The notes under the pieces were generated by a model. That model saw only the letters and a program-made list of their open reading frames with translations. It made no database searches and was not told the origin of the DNA. This document shows positions 23,852 to 32,130 of a DNA stretch of 53,185 nt, piece by piece. The DNA is from Pelagibacterium sp. (GTDB lineage Bacteria > Pseudomonadota > Alphaproteobacteria > Rhizobiales > Devosiaceae): assembly GCA_002723255.1 (NCBI GenBank), contig PBNW01000027.1, positions 1 through 53,185 of the forward strand. The letters run 5' to 3'. A program made the position numbers and the translations under genes. Within the stretch, counting starts at the first letter, position 1. The number at the start of each line of letters is the position of its first letter.

Positions 23852-23974
23852 GGAACGTGTCGGGCAAAACCATGTCCTCGACGCGATGTGGGATGGAAAC
23901 GGTTTTGCGGTTCGGACGCGCAGCAAGGGTTTGGAGCCAGGGATTTCAGTCAGTCAGATCCAGAACGGCTCTAG
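23852..23974 (+). repeat. Mosaic palindromic element, copy G (long form)
   Basis: Has the long core with CATGTCCTCGACGCGATGTG, then GGTTTTGCGGTTCGGACGCG, and a right half GGATTTCAGTCAGTCAGATCC ending CGGCTCTAG. The left end is worn (GGAACGTGTC instead of TAGAGCGTGTC). The right CTA (23971-23973) is, on the minus strand, the TAG stop codon of the diguanylate cyclase. Confidence 0.88.
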
Positions 23975-24825
23975 GACGCAACCGCCGCCATGTTCCGGCC
24001 GTCCTGCTTGGCCTTGTAGAGATAGGCGTCCGCACGCCTGTAGGTGTCCAGGAACCCACTGTCCTGCCGGTGCAGATTGGCCGCCCCGATGCTCACCGTC
24101 ACCGTCTGGTCGAGCCCGATCCCGCGCAGCGATTGCCCCGCCGCCTTGCGCAACCGTTCGGCCGCCAGCGCCACATCGCTGCCGCCGGCCGACGGCATGA
24201 GCACGCAGAACTCGTCACCGCCCGTTCGCACCAGATGGTCCGTCTCCCGGATATTGGCTCTTATGATGTCGGCGGTCGCCAGGATCACCTGGTCGCCCAC
24301 CGTGTGCCCATGGGTGTCGTTGATGGCTTTGAACTTATCGAGATCGATGACCAGCAGGCCAAAGCTCTTGCCCGCCTTTTTGTAGTCCTCGAACATGGGG
24401 ATGCCGTATGCGTTGAGCCAGCGCCGGTTGCGTGCCCCTGTCATGTCGTCGGTCAGCGCCACATCGGCCAGCCGGCCCACCTGCCGGTCGATGGTGGCCA
24501 CCGCCCGCTGTACGTTGGTCATCAATAACCCGGCCTCATCGCCATAGCCTGTCGGCAGGTCGGGAAAATCGCCACGCTCGAGATAATCGGACAGCGCCAG
24601 CGACGAGCGCCGGATCGGCTCCATCATCGCCGCCATGGCCACAAAGGCCAGTCCCGTGCCCAAAAGCGTGGCCAGTGTCGCGATCGCCAGCACCGGCAGG
24701 CTCCCGCCCACCTCCGATCGCACCGCAAAAAACGCCAACAGCGAGAGCAGCGGGATATGGGTCGAAACAAAGCAGACAAGAAAGATCTTGCCCTGAAAGC
24801 TTGCCGGCCATTTCAGCGACGCCAT
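23971..24825 (-). CDS. Membrane diguanylate cyclase (GGDEF)
   Basis: About 284 aa. It has two membrane helices (IFLVCFVSTHIPLLSLLAFF and LPVLAIATLATLLGTGLAFV) followed by a HAMP-like linker and a GGDEF domain with DDMTGARNRRWL and the catalytic TGGDEFCVLMP. It should synthesise c-di-GMP. The start is uncertain: ATG 24825 is used here; a TTG at 24843 is almost as likely and adds LKFYSH; the frame is open to 24939. It lies behind the adenosyltransferase gene on the same strand. Its stop codon comes from repeat copy G. Confidence 0.88.
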   Translation of the reverse strand: MASLKWPASFQGKIFLVCFVSTHIPLLSLLAFFAVRSEVGGSLPVLAIATLATLLGTGLAFVAMAAMMEPIRRSSLALSDYLERGDFPDLPTGYGDEAGLLMTNVQRAVATIDRQVGRLADVALTDDMTGARNRRWLNAYGIPMFEDYKKAGKSFGLLVIDLDKFKAINDTHGHTVGDQVILATADIIRANIRETDHLVRTGGDEFCVLMPSAGGSDVALAAERLRKAAGQSLRGIGLDQTVTVSIGAANLHRQDSGFLDTYRRADAYLYKAKQDGRNMAAVAS

Positions 24826-24939
24826 ATGCGAATAGAATTTCAAGGTCCGGCGTCCGTTCTCGTTGCCTGCTCGGGTTTTGCCCGGTCTATAGGGCAAGAT
24901 CGTGATGTCGGCCATCCCCGCCGGGCGCATGGCAACCAT

Positions 24940-25530
24940 TCAGCTTTTTTCGGTGCCCGTATTGCGCCCCGGCTCCCACAGGACGTCCTTGCTGCCATTG
25001 CCATTGGCCACCCGGCCCAGAACGAACAGCAGATCCGAGAGCCGGTTGAGATAACGGATCGCTTCGGGGTTGAGATCGGGCTCGGCCCGCCGCGTTGCAA
25101 CGCACACCCGCTCGGCCCGCCGCGTTATGGTGCGCGCCAGATGCAGCGCCGCCGAAAGCGGTGTGCCGCCGGGCAGCACGAACGAGGTGAGTGGCTCGAG
25201 CACTTCGTTGAACGCATCGATCTGGCCCTCGAGCCATTCCACCTGCCGCGCCGTCACCCGCAGGGCCTTGTAGGAACGATCCTCGTCGGGACCGGGCGTT
25301 GCAAGATCGGACCCCAGATCGAACAGATCGTTCTGGACCCGCCCCAGCGCATGATCGACCCGCGCCATGTCCTTGGTGGAAAGCCGCGCCAGCCCGATCG
25401 CCGCATTGGCCTCGTCCACGGTGCCATAGGCCTCGACCCGCAGATCGTCCTTGCCCCGCCGCGGCCCGTCCACCAGCCCGGTCGTGCCGTCATCGCCGGT
25501 CTTTGTGTAGATCTTGTTGAGCTTGACCAT
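24940..25530 (-). CDS. Cob(I)alamin adenosyltransferase, PduO type
   Basis: A 196-aa ATP:cob(I)alamin adenosyltransferase. The N-terminal YTKTGDDGTTGLVDG is the ATP-binding signature of the PduO family, with EAYGTVDEANAAIG next and the helix RVNR-like YLNRLSDLLFVLGRV near the C-terminus. It makes adenosylcobalamin for B12-dependent enzymes. It follows the HIG1-type gene on the same strand, separated by a large hairpin. No B12 riboswitch is seen upstream. Confidence 0.93.
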   Translation of the reverse strand: MVKLNKIYTKTGDDGTTGLVDGPRRGKDDLRVEAYGTVDEANAAIGLARLSTKDMARVDHALGRVQNDLFDLGSDLATPGPDEDRSYKALRVTARQVEWLEGQIDAFNEVLEPLTSFVLPGGTPLSAALHLARTITRRAERVCVATRRAEPDLNPEAIRYLNRLSDLLFVLGRVANGNGSKDVLWEPGRNTGTEKS

Positions 25531-25556
25531 CAGAAAATACCTGGGATGTCCAAGCG

Positions 25557-25666
25557 GGGTCAGGATGAGGCGAAAGCGGTAAACCGTGAGAACCGGAGCG
25601 GAGCGTATTTGAGATACGTGAGCACCGGAAGCGCAGCGGTTTGCCGTTTGCAGCCCATCCTCACCC
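25557..25666. repeat. Large imperfect inverted repeat between HIG1 and adenosyltransferase genes
   Basis: Two 30-base arms (25557-25586 and 25637-25666) match at about 23 of 30 positions, ending in AAACCG/CGGTTT. Inside are smaller stems including CGTAT-TTGAG-ATACG. The transcript would fold into one long branched hairpin. It is between two co-oriented genes, so it could be an mRNA processing or stability element, or a dispersed palindromic repeat with only one copy in this window. Confidence 0.7.
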
Positions 25667-25669
25667 TGC

Positions 25670-25867
25670 TCAGCGTTGAGGACCGAAGAAATACAATGCC
25701 GCCATCAAAAGCGCCACAGCAATAGCTTGCATGATGACGCGGGCCCGCATCAGCTTCTGGCTGGTGTTGCCCGACCCGCCCTTGAACATGTTGTAAAGCC
25801 CCATGCCCAAAATGACCGCCACCGCAGCGACGGCCAGAACGATCACGATGTTGAGGGAAGTTTGCAT
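25670..25867 (-). CDS. HIG1-type twin-transmembrane protein
   Basis: A 65-aa protein with two membrane helices (NIVIVLAVAAVAVILGMGLY and IAVALLMAALYFF) joined by a basic loop with QKLMRARVIMQ. This Q-x-L/M-M-R-x-R-V pattern is the HIG1 domain (PF04588). In mitochondria such proteins tune respiratory supercomplexes; the bacterial role is unclear. It is the promoter-proximal gene of a pair with the PduO-type adenosyltransferase. Confidence 0.85.
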   Translation of the reverse strand: MQTSLNIVIVLAVAAVAVILGMGLYNMFKGGSGNTSQKLMRARVIMQAIAVALLMAALYFFGPQR

Positions 25868-26035
25868 GGGATCGCTTTCAAAAAATGGATCGATACGCGT
25901 GTCTACGACACCGCATCGCTATCGGGTCATGCCCCATTTTGTCGCCCCGTTACACCCATCGCGGCAATCATTGCAAATGTTGTGGTCCCGAACACACAAG
26001 TCCATAGATTTTCGCGCCATTGTTTGGGCTAAAAT

Positions 26036-26893
26036 TCAAAACGAAAACTGCGCCCTGATGTCCTCGGGCGCAATCCCCAGCGCCCGCAACCCGGCAAGGC
26101 TTTCCGACCCTTTGGACTTGGATAGCTTTTCCGCGTCCGCCCCGACAATCAACCGATGATGGGTATAGACCGGGCTCGGCAAATCCATAAGCTTTTGTAA
26201 AACAACGTGAATATCGGTCGAGGCATAAAGGTCCATTCCCCGGGTCACATGCGTTGTGCCTTGGATGGCATCGTCGACCACCACCGAAAGATGATAGCTG
26301 GTCGGGGTATCCTTGCGCACGATCACCACATCCCCCCACCGCCCGGGCTCGGCCGGCCGCTCGATCACCGCGCAAGAGGGGTCAGGCATCGCTTCGCGGA
26401 TCACAAATTCCTTTTTTTCTTCAAGGGCTTGCCCCATATCCAGACGCCATTGCACCGGCACCCCGGACTCGAGTTTTTCCAGCCTTTCGCCCCCCGAAAG
26501 ATGTCGGCAGGTCCCCGGATAAATCGGCGCCCCATCCGGATCGACCCGCCCATCGCTCGCCGCCCGGATCTCGGCCCGCGAACAGAAACACGGATAGAGC
26601 AAACCCTTGCTCCGCAAGGCATCCGCGGCCGCCAGATAGTCGGAAAAATGCTCCGACTGCCGCCGCACCGGCTCGGACCATTCAAGCCCAAGCCATTGTA
26701 AATCAACAAAAACCGCTTCGACAAATTCGGGTCGACACCGCGCGATATCGATGTCTTCGATCCGCAGCACAAACACCCCACCCGGCGCTCTGGCCCAATG
26801 TTGGGTATAGAGCGCCGAATAGGCATGCCCCAGATGCAACAGCCCGTTCGGGCTTGGCGCGAAGCGGAAAATAGTGCGAGATGGCAATGACAT
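26036..26893 (-). CDS. gluQ: Glutamyl-Q tRNA(Asp) synthetase
   Basis: A 285-aa protein: a glutamyl-tRNA synthetase catalytic core without the anticodon-binding domain. It carries FAPSPNGLLHLGHAYSAL (HIGH), the zinc site CFCSR...CRH, and KLSKSKGS (KMSKS). It attaches glutamate to queuosine in tRNA-Asp. The start MSLPSRTIFRFAPSP at 26893 fits the family; the frame is open 17 codons upstream, into the divergent glycosylase gene. Confidence 0.93.
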   Translation of the reverse strand: MSLPSRTIFRFAPSPNGLLHLGHAYSALYTQHWARAPGGVFVLRIEDIDIARCRPEFVEAVFVDLQWLGLEWSEPVRRQSEHFSDYLAAADALRSKGLLYPCFCSRAEIRAASDGRVDPDGAPIYPGTCRHLSGGERLEKLESGVPVQWRLDMGQALEEKKEFVIREAMPDPSCAVIERPAEPGRWGDVVIVRKDTPTSYHLSVVVDDAIQGTTHVTRGMDLYASTDIHVVLQKLMDLPSPVYTHHRLIVGADAEKLSKSKGSESLAGLRALGIAPEDIRAQFSF

Positions 26894-26927
26894 GACCGAC
26901 AGAAAATCCTCTTTGAAAGCCCCTATC

Positions 26928-27587
26928 ATGAGCGCCCTTGCCACTCCAGCCCGGCTCGACAGCGCCCAGGCGCTCGCCGCTCATCTCGAGGGATTAAGCC
27001 AGCGCGATCAACGCCTTGCCGCTGCCATAAGCCGGGCGGGCGAGATCACCCTGCGCACCTCGCCATCCGGCTTTGAGGGCATGGCCCGTATCGTTTGCGG
27101 CCAGCAGCTCTCGGTCGCTTCCGCCCGCGCCATCTGGGGCCGGGTCGAGGCGCTGGGCGCCATAACCCCGGACGCCTATCTCGGGTTCGACGAACAGACC
27201 CTGCGGAAAACCGGGCTTTCGCGGGGAAAATTCGAAACGATTCGCGGCGTCGCCCTCGCCATCACCGAGCAGGGATTGGACTTTTCCCAGGTCGATGTGA
27301 TGGAGCCCGACGACGCCATCGAGACCCTCACCCGCCTCAAGGGCGTCGGCCCCTGGACTGCCGAGATTTATCTCCTGTTCTGCGCCGGCCACCCCGACAT
27401 CTTTCCCGCCGGCGACCTTGCCCTGCAAAAGGCCGTCGAACACGCTTTCGATCTTCCCGCGCGCCCGCTGCCCAAGGACTTGATCCCCCTGGCCGCCCAA
27501 TGGTCGCCGCACCGGGGCGCCGCCGCCCTGATGTTCTGGCGCTATTTCTCGGCCATGAAAAATTCCGACGCCTGGGACGCCCTATGA
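26928..27587 (+). CDS. DNA-3-methyladenine glycosylase II-type protein (AlkA family)
   Basis: A 219-aa HhH-GPD glycosylase. The helix-hairpin-helix LKGVGPWTAEIYLLF is followed by the catalytic region FPAGDLALQKAV with the conserved Asp, and CGQQLS is the N-terminal landmark. It removes alkylated bases from DNA. The start is taken at ATG 26928; an ATG at 26892 adds 12 residues, and its CATG is shared with the start of gluQ on the other strand. The esterase gene follows 25 bp later, so the two are likely cotranscribed. Confidence 0.9.
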   Translation: MSALATPARLDSAQALAAHLEGLSQRDQRLAAAISRAGEITLRTSPSGFEGMARIVCGQQLSVASARAIWGRVEALGAITPDAYLGFDEQTLRKTGLSRGKFETIRGVALAITEQGLDFSQVDVMEPDDAIETLTRLKGVGPWTAEIYLLFCAGHPDIFPAGDLALQKAVEHAFDLPARPLPKDLIPLAAQWSPHRGAAALMFWRYFSAMKNSDAWDAL

Positions 27588-27612
27588 TTCTCCCTCAATC
27601 CAAGGACCATCG

Positions 27613-28272
27613 ATGACCGAACCCGTAAAGCTCTCCGGCCCCATGCTGCCCGCGGTTTCAGGAGCCGCGAAAAGTCTCGTCGTGCTCCTCCACGGCTATG
27701 GTTCGGATGGCCGTGACCTGATCGCACTCGGCCAGTTCTGGCGCGACAGTTTCCCCGATACGATGTTCGTCGCCCCCAACGCACCCCATGTCTGCGGCGG
27801 CAATCCGTTCGGCTATGAATGGTTTCCGCTTGATCTCGAACGCGACCGCACGCTGGCGCGGCTCACCGGCGCCGAGACCGCCCACCCGGTCCTTGAAACG
27901 TTCCTCGCCGACCTCTGGGCCCAGACAGGTCTTGGCCCCGCCGACACCGTCCTCGCCGGCTTTTCGCAAGGGGCCATGATGGCGCTCTATACCGGCCTGC
28001 GCCGTCCCGAAGCCCTCAAGGCCATCATCGCCTTTTCCGGCCTTCTCGTCGCGCCGGAAAAGCTCGATGCCGAAATCGCCTCCAAGCCTCCCGTGCTGCT
28101 TATCCATGGCGATATGGACGAGGTCGTTCCGGTCATCGGAAGCCAAACCGCACTGCCCAGACTCCTCGATCTCGGCATTGATGCAAAGCTCCATATTTCC
28201 CAAGGCTCGGGACACACCATTGCCCAGGACGGGCTCGATACGGCCACCGTCTTCCTACGCGAAATCCTCTAG
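27613..28272 (+). CDS. Alpha/beta-hydrolase, carboxylesterase/phospholipase type
   Basis: A 219-aa hydrolase of the carboxylesterase 2 group (Pfam Abhydrolase_2). LVVLLHGYGSDGRDLI gives the oxyanion hole, GFSQGAMMALY holds the nucleophile Ser, HGDMDEVVPV the Asp and GSGHTI the His. It should cleave short acyl esters or lysophospholipids in the cytosol. It lies behind the DNA glycosylase gene in the same direction, with no functional link evident. Confidence 0.9.
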   Translation: MTEPVKLSGPMLPAVSGAAKSLVVLLHGYGSDGRDLIALGQFWRDSFPDTMFVAPNAPHVCGGNPFGYEWFPLDLERDRTLARLTGAETAHPVLETFLADLWAQTGLGPADTVLAGFSQGAMMALYTGLRRPEALKAIIAFSGLLVAPEKLDAEIASKPPVLLIHGDMDEVVPVIGSQTALPRLLDLGIDAKLHISQGSGHTIAQDGLDTATVFLREIL

Positions 28273-28435
28273 CAGGTTGGATTCCCCGCAGCTTTTCAAC
28301 AAAGTTCTTCACAGCTCTGTCACAAGAGGCGTAGAGTATAGCGATGGAATCGCCGGAGCGCTTCCGGCAGCGGTCAGAGCGCATTCAGGATTGGAAGCGT
28401 TGCGGGGAGGTTAAGTCCATGCCCCGGAGGATTTT

Positions 28436-28993
28436 GTGACAATCCACGTGTCACCTCAGGCCTGTCCCGCTCTTGTCCTGAACGCCGATTTCAGGCCGCT
28501 CAGCTATTATCCATTGTCCCTTTGGAACTGGCAGGACGCAATAAAGGCCGTTTGCCTGGACCGCGTTCATATTGTCTCCGAATACGACAAGGTGGTCCGA
28601 AGTCCGAGCTTCGAGATGCGCCTGCCGAGCGTCATTTCGCTCAAAGACTATGTCCAGCCCGCCAAATACCCCGCCTTTACCCGCTTCAACGTTTTCCTGC
28701 GAGATCGTTTCCAGTGCCAGTATTGCGGCTCGCGCCACGATCTGACCTTCGATCACGTCCTGCCGCGCTCAAAGGGTGGCCGCACGACCTGGGAAAACAT
28801 CGTTGCCGCCTGCTCGCCCTGCAATTTGCGCAAGGCCAATCGCACCCCGCGCGAAATCGTCATGATCCCGCGCCAGAAGCCCTTCCAGCCCACAGTGCAC
28901 GATCTGCACAATAACGGCCGGGCTTTCCCACCCAACTATCTCCACGATAGCTGGCTCGATTATCTCTATTGGGATATCGAACTCGAGCCGTAG
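28436..28993 (+). CDS. HNH endonuclease-family protein
   Basis: A 185-aa protein starting GTG 28436, with GGAGG five bases upstream. The C-terminal half has the zinc pair CQYCG, then the HNH core DLTFDHVLPRSKGGRTTWEN and the second pair CSPCN. This form (with LVLNADFRPLSYYPLS at the N-terminus) is a chromosomal HNH protein common in Alphaproteobacteria; its target is not known and it is not in a phage or restriction context. It converges with dsbB six bases later. Confidence 0.92.
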   Translation: MTIHVSPQACPALVLNADFRPLSYYPLSLWNWQDAIKAVCLDRVHIVSEYDKVVRSPSFEMRLPSVISLKDYVQPAKYPAFTRFNVFLRDRFQCQYCGSRHDLTFDHVLPRSKGGRTTWENIVAACSPCNLRKANRTPREIVMIPRQKPFQPTVHDLHNNGRAFPPNYLHDSWLDYLYWDIELEP

Positions 28994-28999
28994 GCCGGC

Positions 29000-29518
29000 T
29001 TACGCTTTGCGGCGCAACTGTCCAATGATGGCGAGTACCAGCAACACCACGATGGCTGCCGATATCAGTGCGTTAAACCCGGCCAGCGAGATGCCGGCCA
29101 TCTCCCACTGAATGGCGTCGCACGGCACAATGCGCACATCGCTCATGTCCGAAAGCATATCGAGGCTGACAGCGTCGTCGCCGACCCCGGTACAGCTCTG
29201 CGGACCGGGCCACCAGCCCCATTCCACACCTGCGTGATAGCCCCCCACCCAGGCGCCCCAGGCAAACAAGCCGGCAACCACGCCCATCAGTCCCACCCGG
29301 AATGGCGTCGGAAGCTTTCTCCAAACGATCAGCGCCAGGGCCAGTAGCGGCAGGCCGATATAATAGGGCCAGCGCTGGGTCAGGCACAATTCGCACGGAT
29401 AGAGCCCGCCGATGAACTGGAACGCCAACGCTCCGAGAATGGCGGCAAGCCCCAGAACGAATGCCGCGCCGGCCTTGACCCGATCCGATGCCGGTGAAAG
29501 TGGAGAAGTCTGCGACAT
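29000..29518 (-). CDS. dsbB: Disulfide bond formation protein B
   Basis: A 172-aa inner membrane protein with four helices. The first redox pair is Cys-Glu-Leu-Cys in GGLYPCELCLTQRWPYY, and the second periplasmic pair is in PQSCTGV and VPCDA. It reoxidises DsbA and passes electrons to quinone. It sits 12 bp downstream of the YqaA-type gene on the same strand, forming a two-gene operon. Confidence 0.92.
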   Translation of the reverse strand: MSQTSPLSPASDRVKAGAAFVLGLAAILGALAFQFIGGLYPCELCLTQRWPYYIGLPLLALALIVWRKLPTPFRVGLMGVVAGLFAWGAWVGGYHAGVEWGWWPGPQSCTGVGDDAVSLDMLSDMSDVRIVPCDAIQWEMAGISLAGFNALISAAIVVLLVLAIIGQLRRKA

Positions 29519-29530
29519 GAGGCGAAAATC

Positions 29531-30112
29531 CTAGCTCAGATAGCGGATGGCGACGAACCCGCCGATCAACAATACGGTAAACACCATTGTGACCAGACCG
29601 AGCCGTTTTTCGATAAAATCGCGGATCGGTGGGCCGAAGAAATAGAGCAGCGTCGCCACGAGAAAGAACCGCGCATCGCGCGAGATAATCGAACCGAGAA
29701 CGAAGACCGGAAGCGACAGCCCGGCAAAGCCGGACGCTATGGTAAACACCTTATAGGGAACCGGCGTGAACCCGGCGACAAAGACGATCAGCAACCCGTA
29801 ATCGGCAAACCATTGCTGGAGCTGCTCGAACGCCGGTCCGTAGTGGTAGAAATCGATGATCGGCCGCGCCAGCGGCTCGAACAGGAACGCGCCGATCACA
29901 TACCCGAATATCCCCCCCAGCACCGAGGCGATCGTGCAGATCGTGGCATTCCACCAAGCCGACTTGCGGTCTGCCACCACCATGGGGATCAGCATCACAT
30001 CGGGCGGCAGCGGAAAAAACGAGCTTTCGGCGAAACTCACCCCGGCCAGGGCATAGGGAGCCTGTCGGCTCACGGCCATTCTCATGGCCCAGTCATAAAG
30101 GCGGCGCAGCAT
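29531..30112 (-). CDS. YqaA/DedA-like membrane protein
   Basis: A 193-aa protein of the SNARE-associated (DedA/VTT) superfamily, YqaA branch. It has ESSFFPLPPDVMLIPMV at the first re-entrant loop, GYVIG, and the second landmark FTPVPYKVFTIASGFAG, then RDARFFLVATLLYFFG. These proteins are proposed lipid scramblases or proton-coupled transporters. It is the first gene of an operon with dsbB. Confidence 0.9.
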   Translation of the reverse strand: MLRRLYDWAMRMAVSRQAPYALAGVSFAESSFFPLPPDVMLIPMVVADRKSAWWNATICTIASVLGGIFGYVIGAFLFEPLARPIIDFYHYGPAFEQLQQWFADYGLLIVFVAGFTPVPYKVFTIASGFAGLSLPVFVLGSIISRDARFFLVATLLYFFGPPIRDFIEKRLGLVTMVFTVLLIGGFVAIRYLS

Positions 30113-30346
30113 ATATAGTCGTCCCCAACTGGCGGGCGGGCCGGCAAGCCATGCTCCATCCGCACTAACTTTTCAATCACGATCACGCCGGATTTACGGC
30201 GCAGCCCGCGAGCACTTCACTATCCCTATCGGCAAAAGGTTCAAAAAGCGCCAAAGCGCTCTTATCGCACCGCGCGGGCCAGCGCGCTGATCGGTCGTTC
30301 CGGCATCAAAATCACAACGGAACGCAAAAAGGCCGGCCCGGGGCAA
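30113..30346. other. Non-coding region upstream of tRNA-Leu
   Basis: Contains the promoter region of the yqaA-like gene on the minus strand and a small hairpin AGCGC-CAA-AGCGCT-like near 30250. No gene is seen. Confidence 0.5.
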
Positions 30347-30374
30347 TTGACGCGGCGCACTGTTTGCCTATAGT
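30347..30374 (+). promoter_or_regulatory. Promoter of tRNA-Leu
   Basis: TTGACG (30347-30352), a 16-bp spacer and TATAGT (30369-30374), with the tRNA beginning 20 bp after the -10. Close to the sigma-70 consensus and correctly placed. Confidence 0.75.
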
Positions 30375-30393
30375 CCGCCGCGACAAATCTGCT

Positions 30394-30478
30394 GCGGGTG
30401 TGGTGGAATTGGTAGACGCGCTGGACTCAAAATCCAGTTCCGAAAGGAGTGCCGGTTCGATTCCGGCCACCCGCACCA
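30394..30478 (+). tRNA. tRNA-Leu (anticodon CAA)
   Basis: An 85-base class II tRNA. The acceptor stem is GCGGGTG/CACCCGC with discriminator A and an encoded CCA. The D-arm has GGAATTGGTAGACGCG, the anticodon stem is CTGGA/TCCAG with loop CTCAAAA (anticodon CAA at 30428-30430), the variable arm is the long form TTCCGAAAGGAGT, and the T-arm is GCCGG-TTCGATT-CCGGC. It reads UUG codons. A clear sigma-70 promoter lies upstream. Confidence 0.97.
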
Positions 30479-30544
30479 TTATCTTTGGCTTTATAGGCAG
30501 TCCGCTGGCGCCGCCTCAATCGCACCGGCGAACGCGAAAATTCC

Positions 30545-31996
30545 CTAGTGCCAGAAGGGCTTGAGACCAATCAAGCTGTCACGCGCCGCCTCAGCGCTTT
30601 CAAGCGTTTCGGTCGTGTCGGCGCCCGACAACACTCCTTCCGCCCCCTCGGTACCGTCCAATCCGTTGCTTGCCAGAAGATCCGGCGCCGCCGCAAGATC
30701 GTTGAGCGTGCCCAGCTTGTCCTGAACCGCCTGCAGCCCGTCGATGAATCGGCCATGTCGCTTGGCGGGCTTTTTGCCGGTATAGAGTCCGGCAAAAAAC
30801 TCGGCTCCATAGCGCAGCTTCTTGGCCAGCTTGCGCACCTCGTGCCGATCCTCATCGCCGAGCCCAGCCAGCCCGTCGCTGCGCTTTTTGAACTTACTGA
30901 AAGCTTTCTCCAGCGCCTGAGCGGCAAATTCGCCGAGCACGCCTTCATGTGACCCATCGCCATCGTCTCGCCACGCTCCCACGGCGATCCACTCGGCGAG
31001 GTCCACCATCAACGCTCGGGCCCGCGCCGACCCCAGTATCGCCTCGAGCCCATCCTGGGCCTCTTCACGCAACCTACCGATGGCGATCCGCAACTCACTC
31101 GATTGCGCACGACCGTAGAGCACGTCGAGATCGCGCACATCGCCCAATTCCTGCGCCAGCCATTTGAGTTCGTCCCGAAAATGGACGTACCGCCCGTCCT
31201 CGACCGCCGGCTTGAACAGCGTGAGCGCCGAACGCAGCCGCCGCAGGCCCACTCGCGCCTGATGCAAAGCTTCGGGCGAACGCCGCCGCACCAGGATATC
31301 CTCGTTCAGCCGATATTGCCGCATGCACGCAGCGGCAATCACCGAAAACCCGTCCGAGACCTTCTGGTCGGCTGAAAGCGGTATGAACTCGGCCTTGACA
31401 CTCTCGGCCACCGCGTCGAGCAACCGGTTGCCGCGTTCCGATTTGGTCATCACCCCGAGCCGCACACTGGCCAGCGCGTCCAGTTCCCGCGCCAGCTCGA
31501 ACAGCACATGGGCCCCACCCGATTTCAGTTCGAGTTCGATCTCGCAGAAATCGCTTTGTCGGTCGTCGGCTACAACAATTGCGGTATCTATCGCGAGTTC
31601 AACGACGCCGTCTTGGCGCGCAATGTCGAGGCTCCGTCGCTCCACCTCGAGCGAAAACAGCGGCGCCAGCGCGTCCAGCGTTTGGGGTGGCAGCCCGGCC
31701 AACGGCGTATCCGAACCCGGTTCAGGCTGCTCGGACGGCACCGGCTTTTCCCACTCATTACGCGCGAACAGCCCCGCAGCCTTGCCTTGCGTGGCTTTCA
31801 CGGTCTGGACGTATTGCGCCCCGTCAAAGCGCGTCCTCAGCGAGAGCCCCGCCATAGCCAGTGAGCGACCGGGTGTGTCGAAATAGACCGAGCGCAAATC
31901 GCGCCGCCCCAACTCTCCATGCACCTCCGCCCACTGGAGAACCGGCCCCGCAGCCCCGGGCGCGATCTGCAGCTTGAGTTCAATTTCCTTACCCAT
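30545..31996 (-). CDS. CYTH-CHAD domain protein (triphosphate-handling)
   Basis: A 483-aa protein with an N-terminal CYTH domain (EIELKLQI is the ExExK signature; residues about 1-200) and a C-terminal CHAD domain (LHQARVGLRRLRSALTLFKP with the conserved histidine-rich helices, about 220-460). Relatives such as E. coli YgiF hydrolyse inorganic triphosphate, and CHAD binds polyphosphate. It is monocistronic, convergent with the tRNA. Confidence 0.9.
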   Translation of the reverse strand: MGKEIELKLQIAPGAAGPVLQWAEVHGELGRRDLRSVYFDTPGRSLAMAGLSLRTRFDGAQYVQTVKATQGKAAGLFARNEWEKPVPSEQPEPGSDTPLAGLPPQTLDALAPLFSLEVERRSLDIARQDGVVELAIDTAIVVADDRQSDFCEIELELKSGGAHVLFELARELDALASVRLGVMTKSERGNRLLDAVAESVKAEFIPLSADQKVSDGFSVIAAACMRQYRLNEDILVRRRSPEALHQARVGLRRLRSALTLFKPAVEDGRYVHFRDELKWLAQELGDVRDLDVLYGRAQSSELRIAIGRLREEAQDGLEAILGSARARALMVDLAEWIAVGAWRDDGDGSHEGVLGEFAAQALEKAFSKFKKRSDGLAGLGDEDRHEVRKLAKKLRYGAEFFAGLYTGKKPAKRHGRFIDGLQAVQDKLGTLNDLAAAPDLLASNGLDGTEGAEGVLSGADTTETLESAEAARDSLIGLKPFWH

Positions 31997-32130
31997 CGCA
32001 AAATCTGCCAGTTCAACAAAACTGCCCTACCCAATACGAAATGTATTTCGAGAGCAATCGAGGAACGGCGGAAGGGCTTTTGCATTAACCTTTTGTCCAT
32101 CAAAGTTAACGCGCCCCAAGGATTGCGGCC

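Noticed and set aside
25531..25669. Cobalamin riboswitch in front of the PduO-type gene
   Set aside because: The region is a long inverted repeat and lacks the conserved B12-box; the adenosyltransferase is also the second gene of the pair.
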